A DNA stretch of 34,644 nucleotides from JAWLHA01 sp041690535. Lineage in GTDB: Bacteria > Pseudomonadota > Gammaproteobacteria > Thiohalomonadales > Thiohalomonadaceae. The stretch covers positions 1-34,644 of the forward strand of contig JAWLHA010000049.1 of NCBI GenBank assembly GCA_041690535.1, read 5' to 3'. Below the pieces are notes generated by a model that searched no databases, had not been told where the DNA came from, and saw nothing but the letters and a program-made list of their open reading frames with translations. Made by a program: the position numbers and the translations under genes. How positions within the stretch are numbered: position 1 is the stretch's first letter; each line of letters opens with the position of its first letter. This document shows, piece by piece, positions 15,822 through 24,156 of the stretch.

Positions 15822-18488
15822 TCACCGCTGCGTCTTGCCGAGCATCCGCAGCACCAGTTTTCTCGCCTCCTCCAGCAGCAGCACGCTGGAGGCTACGAGC
15901 GTTGCGGCAAGCCAGTCGGTAACCGCCAACGGGACGGTGTTGAAGATCGCCTGTGCCGGCGGCCAGTGGACGACCACCACCTGGAGCAGAACCACCCCGG
16001 TAATCGCCATCCACAGCTTGCCGTTCCTGAGGAAGTTGACGTTGAAGGTGGTGCCTGTCTCGGCGCGGGCATTGAAGACGTTGAAGAACTGAAACAGCAC
16101 GAAGGTGGTAAAGGCCAGGGTGACGGCATAGGGGAGTTCGCCGTGAGCGAGTCCGTAGCGGAACATGGTGACGGTTCCGACCATCATGATCACGCCGTAC
16201 AGCACCAGCCGCAGCAACCGTTCGCCGGAGAGGATCTGCGTCCCCTGGCGACGGGGAGTGTCGCGCATGAGTCCCGGGCGCGCGGGCTCGACCCCCAGCG
16301 TCATGGCTGGCGGGCCATCCATGATGATGTTGATCCAGAGCAGTTGAATGGCGGTGAAGGGGGTCGGCAGGCCGGTCAGTGTCGCGGTCAGGACTGTCAG
16401 GATGGCGCCGATGTTGGTGGAGAGCTGGAAGCGCACGAACTTGACGATGTTGTCGTAGATCACGCGTCCTTCCTCCACCGCCCGAACGATGGTGGCGAAG
16501 TTGTCGTCGGTGAGCACCAGGGTGGCGGCCTCCTTGGTGACCGCCGTGCCGGTGATCCCCATGGCCACACCGATGTCGGCGGCCTTGAGTGCGGGGGCGT
16601 CGTTCACGCCATCGCCGGTCATGGCCGCCACATGCCCGTCGGCCTGCAACGCCCTGACGATCTTGACCTTGTGCTGGGGCGCCACACGGGCAAAGACTGC
16701 GATTCCGTCGATGCGCCGAGCCAGCTCCTCCGCACCCATTCGCTCGAGCTCCGCGCCGACGACAACCTCACCCTCGAGCCCCAGTTCGCGTCCGATAGCG
16801 GACGCAGTGAGCTTGTGATCACCGGTGATCATCTTCACCTGAATACCGGCCTGCCTGCAGCGGGCGATGGCGGCCGCGGCCTCGGGGCGCGGCGGGTCCA
16901 TGAGGCCTGCGAGGCCGAGGAAGGTCCATCCCTCTGCCCACTCCCACAGGTCACCGTCGGGATCGAACTCTCCGGCCGGAATGGAGCGGGTGGCCACGGC
17001 CAGCACCCGCAGGGCCTGATTGCCCAACCTCTCGTTCTCCGAGGCGATCACGGCGCGAAGCTCCTCGGTCAGGGGAAGCGTCCCGGTCTCCCCCTGCCAT
17101 TGCGAGGCGTGGGCCAGCAAGATGTCGGGAGCCCCCTTGATGAACATAACCACCACATCGCCGGCGTGGTGAAAGGTGGCCATGAATTTGTGAGCGGAAT
17201 CGAAGGGGATCTCGGCGATGCGCGGTCGCCGTCTCTGCTCCCTCTCCGGATCGACTCCCCCTTTCTGGGCCAGGACATAAAGGGCCCCCTCGGTGGGATC
17301 GCCGACCAACTCCCCTCGATGGACCCGCGACTCTGTGCAAAGGGCCATGGGAAGGAGGAACGGGAGAAGGTCGGCGCCACTTTCGAAGGAGAGGTGCCCC
17401 TCCGGCTGGTATCCCTCTCCGCTGGCGACGAAGCGGTGCCCGGCGTACCAGCCAGCCCGGGCGGTCATCTGGTTCAGGGTCAGTGTGCCGGTCTTGTCGG
17501 TGCAGATGACCGTGGTCGAGCCCAGGGTCTCCACGGCGGCAAGTTTCTTCAGAATGGCCCTGTTCTTGGCCATGCGCCACATCCCGATGGCCAGGGTGAC
17601 CGTCACCACGGCCGGCAGACCTTCCGGGATCGCCGCGACTGCCAGGGCGATCGCCGTCACGGCGGCATCGGTCCAGGGAACGCCGCGGGCGAAGTCGAGT
17701 GCCAGGATGACCACCACCACGGCGCCGGCGATGGCGGCCAGGCGTTTTCCCAGGACGTCCAGCTGGCGCTGAAGCGGGGTTTCCGCCTCGGGCGCGGCCG
17801 CGATCAGGTGGGCGAGTTGACCCATTTCAGTGGCCATGCCCGTGGTCGTCACGACCATTTCGGCCCGGCCGCGGGTGACGACGGTGTTCATGAACAGCAA
17901 ATTGTCCTGGTCCCCCAGCGGCAGATCGGCGGACTGCAGCGGCGCGGTGCTCTTGCCTACCGGTTGTGATTCGCCGGTGAGCGCCGCCTCCTGGACTTCC
18001 AGACTGTGGGCCTCGAGCAGGCGCCCGTCCGCCGGCACCCGTTCACCCGCTTCCAGCACGATGATGTCGCCGGGCACGAGTGTTGCCGCCTCGACCTCCT
18101 TCACTCTTCCGTCGCGGCGCACCCGCGCCCGGGCGGTCAGCATGCCCCGCAGCGCCGCCAGCGTCCGCTCGGCCCGGTACTCCTGGTAGAAGCCGAGGGT
18201 GGCGTTGAGAAGGACAACCACAAGGATCACGATGGCATCCTTCAACTCACCGACGGCCCACGCCAGCCCAGCGGCGAAGATGAGCACAATCACCAAAAAG
18301 CTGCGGAACTGGTCCAGGAACTTGAGCCATTTGGAGCGCGGCGGGGTCTCGGCCAGCTTGTTTGCCCCGAACTGCTCAAGGCGTGCGGCAGCCTCCGCTT
18401 CGCTGAGTCCCGAAGCGGGATTGCTTCTCAGCGCTGTAGTGGCTTCATGGGGCGAGAGTGTGTGCCAGCGGCGTTGTTCAGCGTCCAT
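15822..18488 (-). CDS. P2-type (Ca2+-ATPase-like) cation-transporting ATPase
   Basis: 888 residues, an inner-membrane pump, most likely exporting Ca2+. In order: N-terminal cation ATPase domain (GLSEAEAAARLEQFGANKL); M1-M2; actuator with LTGESQPVGKS; M4 with AAIPEGLPAVVTVTLAIG; phosphorylation site Asp331 in CTDKTGTLTLNQM; nucleotide domain (DSAHKFMATFHHAG, FIKGAPDILL); hinge MTGDGVNDAPALKAADIGVAMG; M5 RFQLSTNIGAIL; M6 LLWINIIMDGPPA; M8 VLFQFFNVFNAR. The M4 PEGLP and M6 N and D residues of Ca2+ site II are present. The site I Glu of M5 and Glu of M8 are Ala and Gln, as in plasma-membrane-type pumps, suggesting one ion per cycle. Monovalent or Mg2+ specificity is less likely. It forms part of a minus-strand block between truD and surE. 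Confidence 0.88.
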   Translation of the reverse strand: MDAEQRRWHTLSPHEATTALRSNPASGLSEAEAAARLEQFGANKLAETPPRSKWLKFLDQFRSFLVIVLIFAAGLAWAVGELKDAIVILVVVLLNATLGFYQEYRAERTLAALRGMLTARARVRRDGRVKEVEAATLVPGDIIVLEAGERVPADGRLLEAHSLEVQEAALTGESQPVGKSTAPLQSADLPLGDQDNLLFMNTVVTRGRAEMVVTTTGMATEMGQLAHLIAAAPEAETPLQRQLDVLGKRLAAIAGAVVVVILALDFARGVPWTDAAVTAIALAVAAIPEGLPAVVTVTLAIGMWRMAKNRAILKKLAAVETLGSTTVICTDKTGTLTLNQMTARAGWYAGHRFVASGEGYQPEGHLSFESGADLLPFLLPMALCTESRVHRGELVGDPTEGALYVLAQKGGVDPEREQRRRPRIAEIPFDSAHKFMATFHHAGDVVVMFIKGAPDILLAHASQWQGETGTLPLTEELRAVIASENERLGNQALRVLAVATRSIPAGEFDPDGDLWEWAEGWTFLGLAGLMDPPRPEAAAAIARCRQAGIQVKMITGDHKLTASAIGRELGLEGEVVVGAELERMGAEELARRIDGIAVFARVAPQHKVKIVRALQADGHVAAMTGDGVNDAPALKAADIGVAMGITGTAVTKEAATLVLTDDNFATIVRAVEEGRVIYDNIVKFVRFQLSTNIGAILTVLTATLTGLPTPFTAIQLLWINIIMDGPPAMTLGVEPARPGLMRDTPRRQGTQILSGERLLRLVLYGVIMMVGTVTMFRYGLAHGELPYAVTLAFTTFVLFQFFNVFNARAETGTTFNVNFLRNGKLWMAITGVVLLQVVVVHWPPAQAIFNTVPLAVTDWLAATLVASSVLLLEEARKLVLRMLGKTQR

Positions 18489-18706
18489 GGTGAAAGGGCA
18501 GCTTCTTCTTGAACGGGCGCAACCCCGCAGCTCATCTGGGGAGCAGACTCTCTCCTCACTCTATCACAGGCATTGCCCCCCGGGATTCCGGAGCTCATCC
18601 GCCGCCCCGTCATAGCGGCGCCTCGACGCCCTCGTTGCGAACGGTGGCGAAAATTACCGGCTAACGGGAGCAGCCGCACGGTGAGCGAGGCGAAACGGGT
18701 CCGTTG

Positions 18707-20281
18707 TCAATCCCGCTTGAACTGCTCGACCAGCTGCCGGAGGTCGCTGGCCATCTCCGCCATGGAGGTGCTGGAGTCCTCGGTGCGGCGCGTGCCCTCG
18801 GCACTGGATTCCGCCAGATGGCGAATGGTGGTGATGTTGCGGGTGATCTCCTCCGCGACGCTGCTCTGCTCCTCCACGGCTGTGGCGATCTGCAGGCTCA
18901 TGTCACTGATTGACGCAACCGACTGAGTGATGGCGCCCAGCGATTTGGCCGCCTGCACCGCCTGCTCGACGGTTCCCGTTGCCTTGTCGCGGCTTTGGCT
19001 CATGGCGGCGACCGCCTGTCGGGCGGCGGCCTGGAGCTGTTCGATCATGGCCTGGATTTCACGGGTGGAATCCTGGGTGCGTGTCGCCAGCGTCCTCACC
19101 TCGTCCGCGACCACGGCAAAGCCGCGCCCCTGTTCACCGGCCCGGGCCGCTTCGATGGCCGCGTTGAGCGCCAGGAGATTGGTCTGCTCCGCGATGCTCT
19201 TGATGACATCCAGCACGGTCGTGATGTTGTCCGCATCCGCCTCGAGCCGGTGAATCACCTCGGCGGCGTTCTCAATCTCGGCGGCAAGGGCCTTGATGGT
19301 GTGTTCGGTGGTCGCGACGACATCGCCCCCGCGATCGGCCTCATCATTGGCGATGCGAGCGGCATCGGCCGTGCGTTGGGCGTTACCGGCCACCTCCTGA
19401 ACACTGGCGGACATCTCCGTGACGGCCGTAGCCACCTGATCGGTCTCGGACTGCTGCTGGCGAATGCCTACATTGCTGATCTCCACCGCTTCGGCCAGCT
19501 GTTCGGCGGAGGAGGAGAGGGTCAAGGAGGCGTCGGAAATGCGACCGACCACTGCCCCGATTTGGGAGCGCAGCATTTTCATGGCCAGCAGCAGTTGCCC
19601 TGCCTCGTTCATGTCCCCGGTGTAGATGTATTGCGCGAGCCGGTTGTCCAACACGCTCCTGGCAAAACTCACTGCCCGATTGATGGGATGCAGCAGTGCC
19701 GCCGTGCCGACGGCCCCCACGGCGACAGTGGCCAACAGTGTCAGCCCGAGGCCGCTCCAGGAGGCCCCGGCGTTGGCGGCCAGGGCCAGCGGGGGGAGGG
19801 CCGCGATAACGCCCATCCCCGTCAGTTTGGTTTGCAGGGAGATGTGGGGCAGTCTCAGCGCAAGGGGCAGACGGCCCTCCCGCATCTGTGCATACGCCTG
19901 CTCTGCGCGGGCGACATGGACCCGGTCGGGCTTGGTGCGAACCGATTGGTACTCGACCACCTTGCCCCCTTGAAGAATGGGGGTGACGAACGCATCCACC
20001 CAGTAGTGGTCGCCATTCTTGCAGCGGTTCTTGACCATGCCCATCCAGGAGCGGCCCGACTTCACCGTGGCCCAGAGGTCAGCGAACGCCCCGGGGGGCA
20101 TCTCGGGGTGGCGGACCACGTTATGGTTCTTGCCCAGCAGCTCGTCAATCTCAAACCCGCTGATGCGCAGGAAATCGTCATTGACGTAGGTAATGACGCC
20201 CTTGAGGTTGGTGGTAGAAAGGATGTTGGCCGACTCTCCGTAGTCGACCTCGACACCGGTCACAGGGTAATTCTTCTTCAT
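18707..20281 (-). CDS. Aer-like PAS-domain chemoreceptor (methyl-accepting chemotaxis protein)
   Basis: 524 residues. An N-terminal PAS domain (about 18-125) contains ITYVNDDFLRISGF, HNVVRHPEMPPGAFADLW and KNRCKNGDHYWVDAFVTPI, closely resembling the FAD-binding PAS of the aerotaxis receptor Aer. A hydrophobic membrane anchor follows (about 155-205, IAALPPLALAANAG and GLTLLATVAVGAVGTAALL). The signalling domain has the kinase-control hairpin tip AEQTNLLALNAAIEAARAGE, GRGFAVVADEVRTLA, and flanking coiled coils. There is no periplasmic ligand domain. Likely role: sensing redox or oxygen and signalling through CheW/CheA. The ribosome-binding site AAGGA lies 9 bases before ATG. No che genes are in the window. 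Confidence 0.88.
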   Translation of the reverse strand: MKKNYPVTGVEVDYGESANILSTTNLKGVITYVNDDFLRISGFEIDELLGKNHNVVRHPEMPPGAFADLWATVKSGRSWMGMVKNRCKNGDHYWVDAFVTPILQGGKVVEYQSVRTKPDRVHVARAEQAYAQMREGRLPLALRLPHISLQTKLTGMGVIAALPPLALAANAGASWSGLGLTLLATVAVGAVGTAALLHPINRAVSFARSVLDNRLAQYIYTGDMNEAGQLLLAMKMLRSQIGAVVGRISDASLTLSSSAEQLAEAVEISNVGIRQQQSETDQVATAVTEMSASVQEVAGNAQRTADAARIANDEADRGGDVVATTEHTIKALAAEIENAAEVIHRLEADADNITTVLDVIKSIAEQTNLLALNAAIEAARAGEQGRGFAVVADEVRTLATRTQDSTREIQAMIEQLQAAARQAVAAMSQSRDKATGTVEQAVQAAKSLGAITQSVASISDMSLQIATAVEEQSSVAEEITRNITTIRHLAESSAEGTRRTEDSSTSMAEMASDLRQLVEQFKRD

Positions 20282-20348
20282 GGCGTCACTTCCTTAGGGC
20301 ATTGCAGAGGCTTTCACGCAAGAGTGTTCCTTCGAACCGCTGCCCAGC

Positions 20349-20364
20349 AGTGACCCAGGTCACA
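20349..20364. promoter_or_regulatory. CRP-like operator upstream of the Aer-like receptor gene
   Basis: AGTGA-CCCAGG-TCACA differs by one base from the CRP consensus TGTGA-N6-TCACA. It lies within a larger dyad, CCCAG-CA-GTGACC-CA-GGTCAC-A-CTGGG (20343-20369). It is about 70 bp upstream of the receptor start on the minus strand, in the 141-bp gap before the smrB gene end, so it probably controls the receptor. Confidence 0.42.
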
Positions 20365-20422
20365 CTGGGAAACCGGGAAAACTGGGGCCTTTAATCGGCC
20401 GCTGGTCGGGAATACTTGAGGG

Positions 20423-20968
20423 TCAACGAGGGCGTCGCAGGAGCACGTAAACCGCGCCGGTTCCTCCGTCCACCTGCCGGGCCGAGCTGAAAGCGAGAAT
20501 TTCGTCCCTCTGGCGCAGCCAGTGATTGATCTTCCCCTTGAGTACCGGAAGGCGGTTCATGGAGCCATTGCCCTTCCCGTGCACAATGCGAACGCACCGG
20601 ATTTGCCGTGACTGCGCCGTATGCAGGAATTCAGTCAGTGCCGCGCGTGCCTCGACCACGGTCATCCCGTGCAAATCGAGCTCCGCCCCCACGGCATAGT
20701 GGCCGCGCCGCAACTTGCGAATGACGCCGTGCTGGAGCCCGCTACGGGAGAAGAACAGCTCCTCGCCCGTTTCCACCTCAGAGGGATCAGGGGGATCGCT
20801 GAAGAGGTCATCGAGCACCCGGGACTCATCCTCCAGTCTCTTGTAGGGGATGGGTGCCGGGCGCGGCTGGTGCGCTTGCACGGTGTCGGTACGCAAGGGG
20901 CGGACGTCCGACACGGCCTGCCGGAACAACTCCTTCTCCTCATCAGGGACTTGCGGATATCGCTTCAT
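20423..20968 (-). CDS. smrB: Smr-domain endonuclease, SmrB-like
   Basis: 181 residues from the ATG at 20968. The frame extends upstream to a GTG at 21064, but the N-terminus MKRYPQVPDEEKELFRQAV aligns with the SmrB start and gives the family length (E. coli 183). The C-terminal Smr domain has the signature LDLHGMTVVEAR (about 107-118) and VRIVHGKGNGSM. SmrB cleaves mRNA on collided ribosomes, initiating rescue in E. coli; other Smr proteins act on DNA. The N-terminal extension with KRLEDESRVLDDLF is typical of the SmrB branch. It is divergent from surE. Confidence 0.85.
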   Translation of the reverse strand: MKRYPQVPDEEKELFRQAVSDVRPLRTDTVQAHQPRPAPIPYKRLEDESRVLDDLFSDPPDPSEVETGEELFFSRSGLQHGVIRKLRRGHYAVGAELDLHGMTVVEARAALTEFLHTAQSRQIRCVRIVHGKGNGSMNRLPVLKGKINHWLRQRDEILAFSSARQVDGGTGAVYVLLRRPR

Positions 20969-21048
20969 GACTGCAACGTTGCGCTCGCTCACTGGCCCCG
21001 AGTGTACCATGTCGCCGCCCCGCGTCCTCTCCGGCCCCGGCCACGGCA

Positions 21049-21084
21049 CAGGGTAAACGCACACCCCCCCAAGGACTTACGCGA
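21049..21084. repeat. Relic of inverted-repeat family 2
   Basis: CAGGGTAAACGCACAC (21049-21064) matches the outer end of the element at 26069-26084 in 15 of 16 positions, and AAGGACTTAC follows at 21071-21080, a fragment of its inner arm. The rest of the element is missing, so this is a deletion remnant in the smrB-surE gap. Confidence 0.5.
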
Positions 21085-21114
21085 GTGCAGTGGGTGCTGT
21101 CCGGTCAAATGCGT

Positions 21115-21120
21115 TATAGT
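21115..21120 (+). promoter_or_regulatory. Possible -10 box for the surE-rpoS operon
   Basis: TATAGT lies 33 bp ahead of the surE start, in the short divergent gap with smrB. A matching -35 is not evident at 17 bp, so the promoter may need an activator or be misassigned. Confidence 0.25.
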
Positions 21121-21153
21121 ACTTTGGTTAGTGATTCTTGACCTTTCGGAAAC

Positions 21154-21909
21154 ATGAAGATTCTTATCAGCAATGACGACGGCTACCTGGCCGAGGGGAT
21201 CCGCTGCCTCAATCGTCACCTTGCAGAGATCGCGGACATCACCGTGGTCGCCCCCGAGCGCGATCGCAGCGGCGCAAGCAATTCATTGACTCTGGACAAC
21301 CCCCTGCGTGCCACCCGCATGGAGGACGGAATCATCAAGGTGGACGGCACGCCCTCCGACTGCGTTCACCTGGCGATCACGGGGCTGCTGGAGTTCGAGC
21401 CGGACATGGTGGTCTCCGGTATCAATGCCGGGGCAAACCTCGGGGACGACGTCATCTACTCGGGCACGGTCGCCGCAGCGATGGAGGGACGCTTCCTGGG
21501 GTATCCTGCCGTCGCAATCTCGCTGGTGGGCCACCGCCCCCGGCACTACGACACGGCCGCGAGGGTCGCCTTGACGCTGGTGCAAAGGATGTGCGCGGAG
21601 CCCCTCTCCCCGGACACCATCCTGAATGTCAATGTTCCGGACGTGCCGTGGGAAGAGCTCCAGGGATTCGAGGCCACCCGCCTGGGATACCGCCACAAGT
21701 CGGAGCCCGTGATCAAGACCGAAGACCCGCGCGGTCGACTCATCTACTGGATCGGGCCGGCGGGCGCGGAGCAGGATGCCGGCCCGGGCACCGACTTCCA
21801 TGCTGTGGCTAACCGGCGTGTGTCCATCACGCCCATCCAGATCGACCTGACCCGCCACAGTGCCATTGGCGGGCTTGCCGACTGGCTGAAGGAAACGGGG
21901 CACGCATGA
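21154..21909 (+). CDS. surE: 5'/3'-nucleotidase SurE
   Basis: 251 residues, typical length. A metal-dependent phosphatase of nucleoside 5'- and 3'-monophosphates (and short polyphosphates), linked to stationary-phase survival. The metal-binding N-terminus is MKILISNDDGYLAEGI (Asp8, Asp9), followed by VVAPERDRSGASNSLTL and GTPSDCVHLA, then VSGINAGANLGDDVIYSGTVAAAMEG. Its stop overlaps the pcm start, the usual surE-pcm coupling. Confidence 0.97.
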   Translation: MKILISNDDGYLAEGIRCLNRHLAEIADITVVAPERDRSGASNSLTLDNPLRATRMEDGIIKVDGTPSDCVHLAITGLLEFEPDMVVSGINAGANLGDDVIYSGTVAAAMEGRFLGYPAVAISLVGHRPRHYDTAARVALTLVQRMCAEPLSPDTILNVNVPDVPWEELQGFEATRLGYRHKSEPVIKTEDPRGRLIYWIGPAGAEQDAGPGTDFHAVANRRVSITPIQIDLTRHSAIGGLADWLKETGHA

Positions 21910-22562
21910 AGCCCGGGCATCGCGGCATCGGCATGACCTCTCAGCGGACCCGCGAGCGCCTCGTTCAGCGACTGGCCGCCAAGGGGATTCGGGACGAACG
22001 GGTCTTGGAGGTGATGCGCTGCCTGCCGCGCCACATCTTCGTAGACGAAGCCCTGGCCTCCAGGGCCTATGAGGAGACCGCTCTCCCCATCGGGAGCGGC
22101 CAGACCATCTCCCAGCCCTATGTGGTCGCCCGCATGACCGAGGCGTTGTTGCAGATTGCGCCGCGGAAGGTCCTGGAGGTGGGGACGGGGTGTGGGTACC
22201 AGACTGCAGTGCTCGCCCGCGTGGTGGAGCGTGTCTACAGCATCGAGCGCATCGGGGTGCTGCATCAGCGGGCCAGGGAGCACTTGCGGGAGCTCGACAT
22301 CAGAAACGTTTACCTCAGGCACGGCGACGGCTACCAGGGATGGCCGCAACATGCCCCTTTCGATGCCATTCTGGTGGCGGCCGCACCGGCCGAAGTCCCA
22401 CGGGTGCTCCTTGAGCAGCTGGGCGAGGGGGGACTCATGGTTATTCCGGTCGGGGGGACCGCAGGCCAGCAGCTGCTGGCCATTACGCGTCGGGGGGATT
22501 CCTACAAGGAGGAGATCCTCGACAATGTTACATTCGTGCCCATGGTTACGGGTGCCGCTTAG
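21906..22562 (+). CDS. pcm: Protein-L-isoaspartate O-methyltransferase
   Basis: 218 residues. It uses SAM to methylate isoaspartyl residues of ageing proteins so that they can revert to Asp. Motifs: VPREK-like region LPRHIFVDEALASRAYEE, GSGQTISQPYVVARMTEAL, SAM-binding VLEVGTGCGYQTAVLA, RHGDGYQGW and FDAILVAAAPAEVP. ATG at 21906 overlaps the surE stop by 4 bases; an internal ATG at 21933 matches the E. coli start better, so the first 9 residues may be extra. YqaA follows after 5 bp. Confidence 0.96.
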   Translation: MKPGHRGIGMTSQRTRERLVQRLAAKGIRDERVLEVMRCLPRHIFVDEALASRAYEETALPIGSGQTISQPYVVARMTEALLQIAPRKVLEVGTGCGYQTAVLARVVERVYSIERIGVLHQRAREHLRELDIRNVYLRHGDGYQGWPQHAPFDAILVAAAPAEVPRVLLEQLGEGGLMVIPVGGTAGQQLLAITRRGDSYKEEILDNVTFVPMVTGAA

Positions 22563-22567
22563 GAGGC

Positions 22568-23152
22568 ATGTTGTTTTCCGCACTTTATGAGAGGGTGATG
22601 CGGTGGTCGGCGCACCGCCACGCACCGCGTTACCTGACTGGCCTCAGCTTTGCCGAGTCGTCGTTTTTCCCCATCCCGCCGGATGTCATGTTGGCGCCCA
22701 TGGCGCTGGCGAACCCCAACAAGGCCTGGAGCTACGCCTTCATCACGACCCTTGCGTCGGTCCTTGGCGGACTGTTCGGGTACCTCATCGGCTATTTTCT
22801 CATCGACGTGGTCGAGCCGCTGATCCGTGACGCCGGCTATTGGGATGCCTACCAGCGGGTGCACGTGTGGTTCCACGATTGGGGTTTCTGGGCGGTGTTC
22901 CTGGCAGGCTTTTCACCCATCCCGTACAAGCTGTTCACCATTGCGGCGGGCGTCATCTCGATGTCGTTGCCGGCCTTTCTGCTGGCCTCCCTGGTGGGGC
23001 GGGCAGGCCGGTTTTACTTGGTGGCCGGACTCATGGTCTGGGGCGGCGCGCGCATGGAGAGGACACTGCGCACCTACATCGACCGGATCGGGTGGATCAC
23101 GGTGCTGGCGGCCGTGGCCGTCTACGTGATGCTCAATGGTGGCGATGCTTAG
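22568..23152 (+). CDS. YqaA family (VTT/DedA-like) membrane protein
   Basis: 194 residues. An inner-membrane protein of the SNARE-associated/VTT superfamily. Its N-terminus MLFSALYERVMRWSAHRHAP is followed by FAESSFFPIPPDVMLAPMALANP, which carries the conserved FPIPPD signature. Hydrophobic helices lie at about 55-83, 106-140 and 170-188, with GFSPIPYKLFTIAAGV in the second half, the paired re-entrant motif of the family. DedA relatives are linked to lipid transport and membrane potential; the exact role here is unknown. AGGAGG at 22561-22566 is only 1 base from ATG, unusually close. It sits between pcm and nlpD, a conserved place for it. Confidence 0.9.
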   Translation: MLFSALYERVMRWSAHRHAPRYLTGLSFAESSFFPIPPDVMLAPMALANPNKAWSYAFITTLASVLGGLFGYLIGYFLIDVVEPLIRDAGYWDAYQRVHVWFHDWGFWAVFLAGFSPIPYKLFTIAAGVISMSLPAFLLASLVGRAGRFYLVAGLMVWGGARMERTLRTYIDRIGWITVLAAVAVYVMLNGGDA

Positions 23153-23222
23153 GCCCCCTGGCGCTCGACCTCGCCACCGCAGCCGCCGGTTCATTGGCCC
23201 GGGTGGCCGGGGGCGGTGAGAG

Positions 23223-24137
23223 ATGCGGGCTAGTCGATGGAAAGTCTGGCTCGCCGTCGCGGGTTTGGTGGCGCTCCTCGTCGGCTGCGGTGAAATGCGG
23301 CCCGCCGGCAGCCCGATAGTCATCTACACGGTGAAGCCGGGAGACACCCTCTATTCCATCGCCTGGGAGTACGGTTACGACTACCGGGAGGTGGCTGCCT
23401 GGAACCGGATCGACTCGCCCTACGTGATCTCCATTGGGCAGCAGCTCGCCATCATTCCCCCCTTTCTCCACACTCCAAGGCCCCGACCCTCACCACCGCC
23501 GGCTGCCCGCACATCGCCACCGACCTCTGCGGGAGGGGCAACGCCCTCTGCGACACCGACTCCCGTTGTCTCTGCACCGGCCCGGCTGAACGTGCCCACC
23601 GAGACGGCGTCTGCTTCGGCACCGAAGCCCACGCCAGTGGCCCCTGTCCCATCCGCTCCGGTCGTCCGTGCCGGGCCAGCTCCGGTCCCGGCCGTGCCGG
23701 TTCCAGCGCCGGCCGAAAAAACGCCCCCGCCCACCCAAGGGCAGAAAGCCAAGACAGTGGCTGCCGCCATCCATTGGCGTTGGCCGACGGATGGAGGACG
23801 GGTCGTCAGCCGCTTTTCTGCGAAAAATGCAAAAAAAGGCATCGATATTGACGGAAAGTTGGGCGAACCGGTCAAGGCGGCCGCAGATGGCCAGGTGGTC
23901 TACAGCGGGGACGGACTGATCGGCTATGGCAATCTCGTCATCGTCAAACACGATGATCTGTTCCTTAGTGCTTACGGCTACAACCGGCGGCTGCTGGTGA
24001 AGGAGGGGGATCGGGTCCAGAGCGGGCAAAAAATTGCCGAGATCGGGCAGAGTGGCAAATCGGGGTCTATACTTCATTTTCAGATTCGGCGAGAAGGCAA
24101 GCCGGTCGATCCTCTGCACTATTTACCGGACCGATAG
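23223..24137 (+). CDS. nlpD: LysM/M23-domain lipoprotein NlpD, amidase activator
   Basis: 304 residues. A lipoprotein signal ends LLVGC with Cys22 as the lipidated residue. A LysM domain (about 37-80: YTVKPGDTLYSIAWEYGYDY, NRIDSPYVISIGQQLAII) binds peptidoglycan. A long Pro/Ala/Thr-rich linker (about 83-175) leads to a LytM domain (about 180-304: RWPTDGGRVVSRFSAKNAKKG, GYGNLVIVKHDD, LHFQIRREGKPVDPLHYLP). The metal ligands of active LytM enzymes are largely missing (KGIDIDG in place of HxGxD, SAYGYN in place of the HxH), as in E. coli NlpD, which activates the amidase AmiC at the septum instead of cutting. The rpoS promoter commonly lies inside this gene in relatives. Confidence 0.94.
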   Translation: MRASRWKVWLAVAGLVALLVGCGEMRPAGSPIVIYTVKPGDTLYSIAWEYGYDYREVAAWNRIDSPYVISIGQQLAIIPPFLHTPRPRPSPPPAARTSPPTSAGGATPSATPTPVVSAPARLNVPTETASASAPKPTPVAPVPSAPVVRAGPAPVPAVPVPAPAEKTPPPTQGQKAKTVAAAIHWRWPTDGGRVVSRFSAKNAKKGIDIDGKLGEPVKAAADGQVVYSGDGLIGYGNLVIVKHDDLFLSAYGYNRRLLVKEGDRVQSGQKIAEIGQSGKSGSILHFQIRREGKPVDPLHYLPDR

Positions 24138-24156
24138 ACAAGATTAAGGAAGGTTT

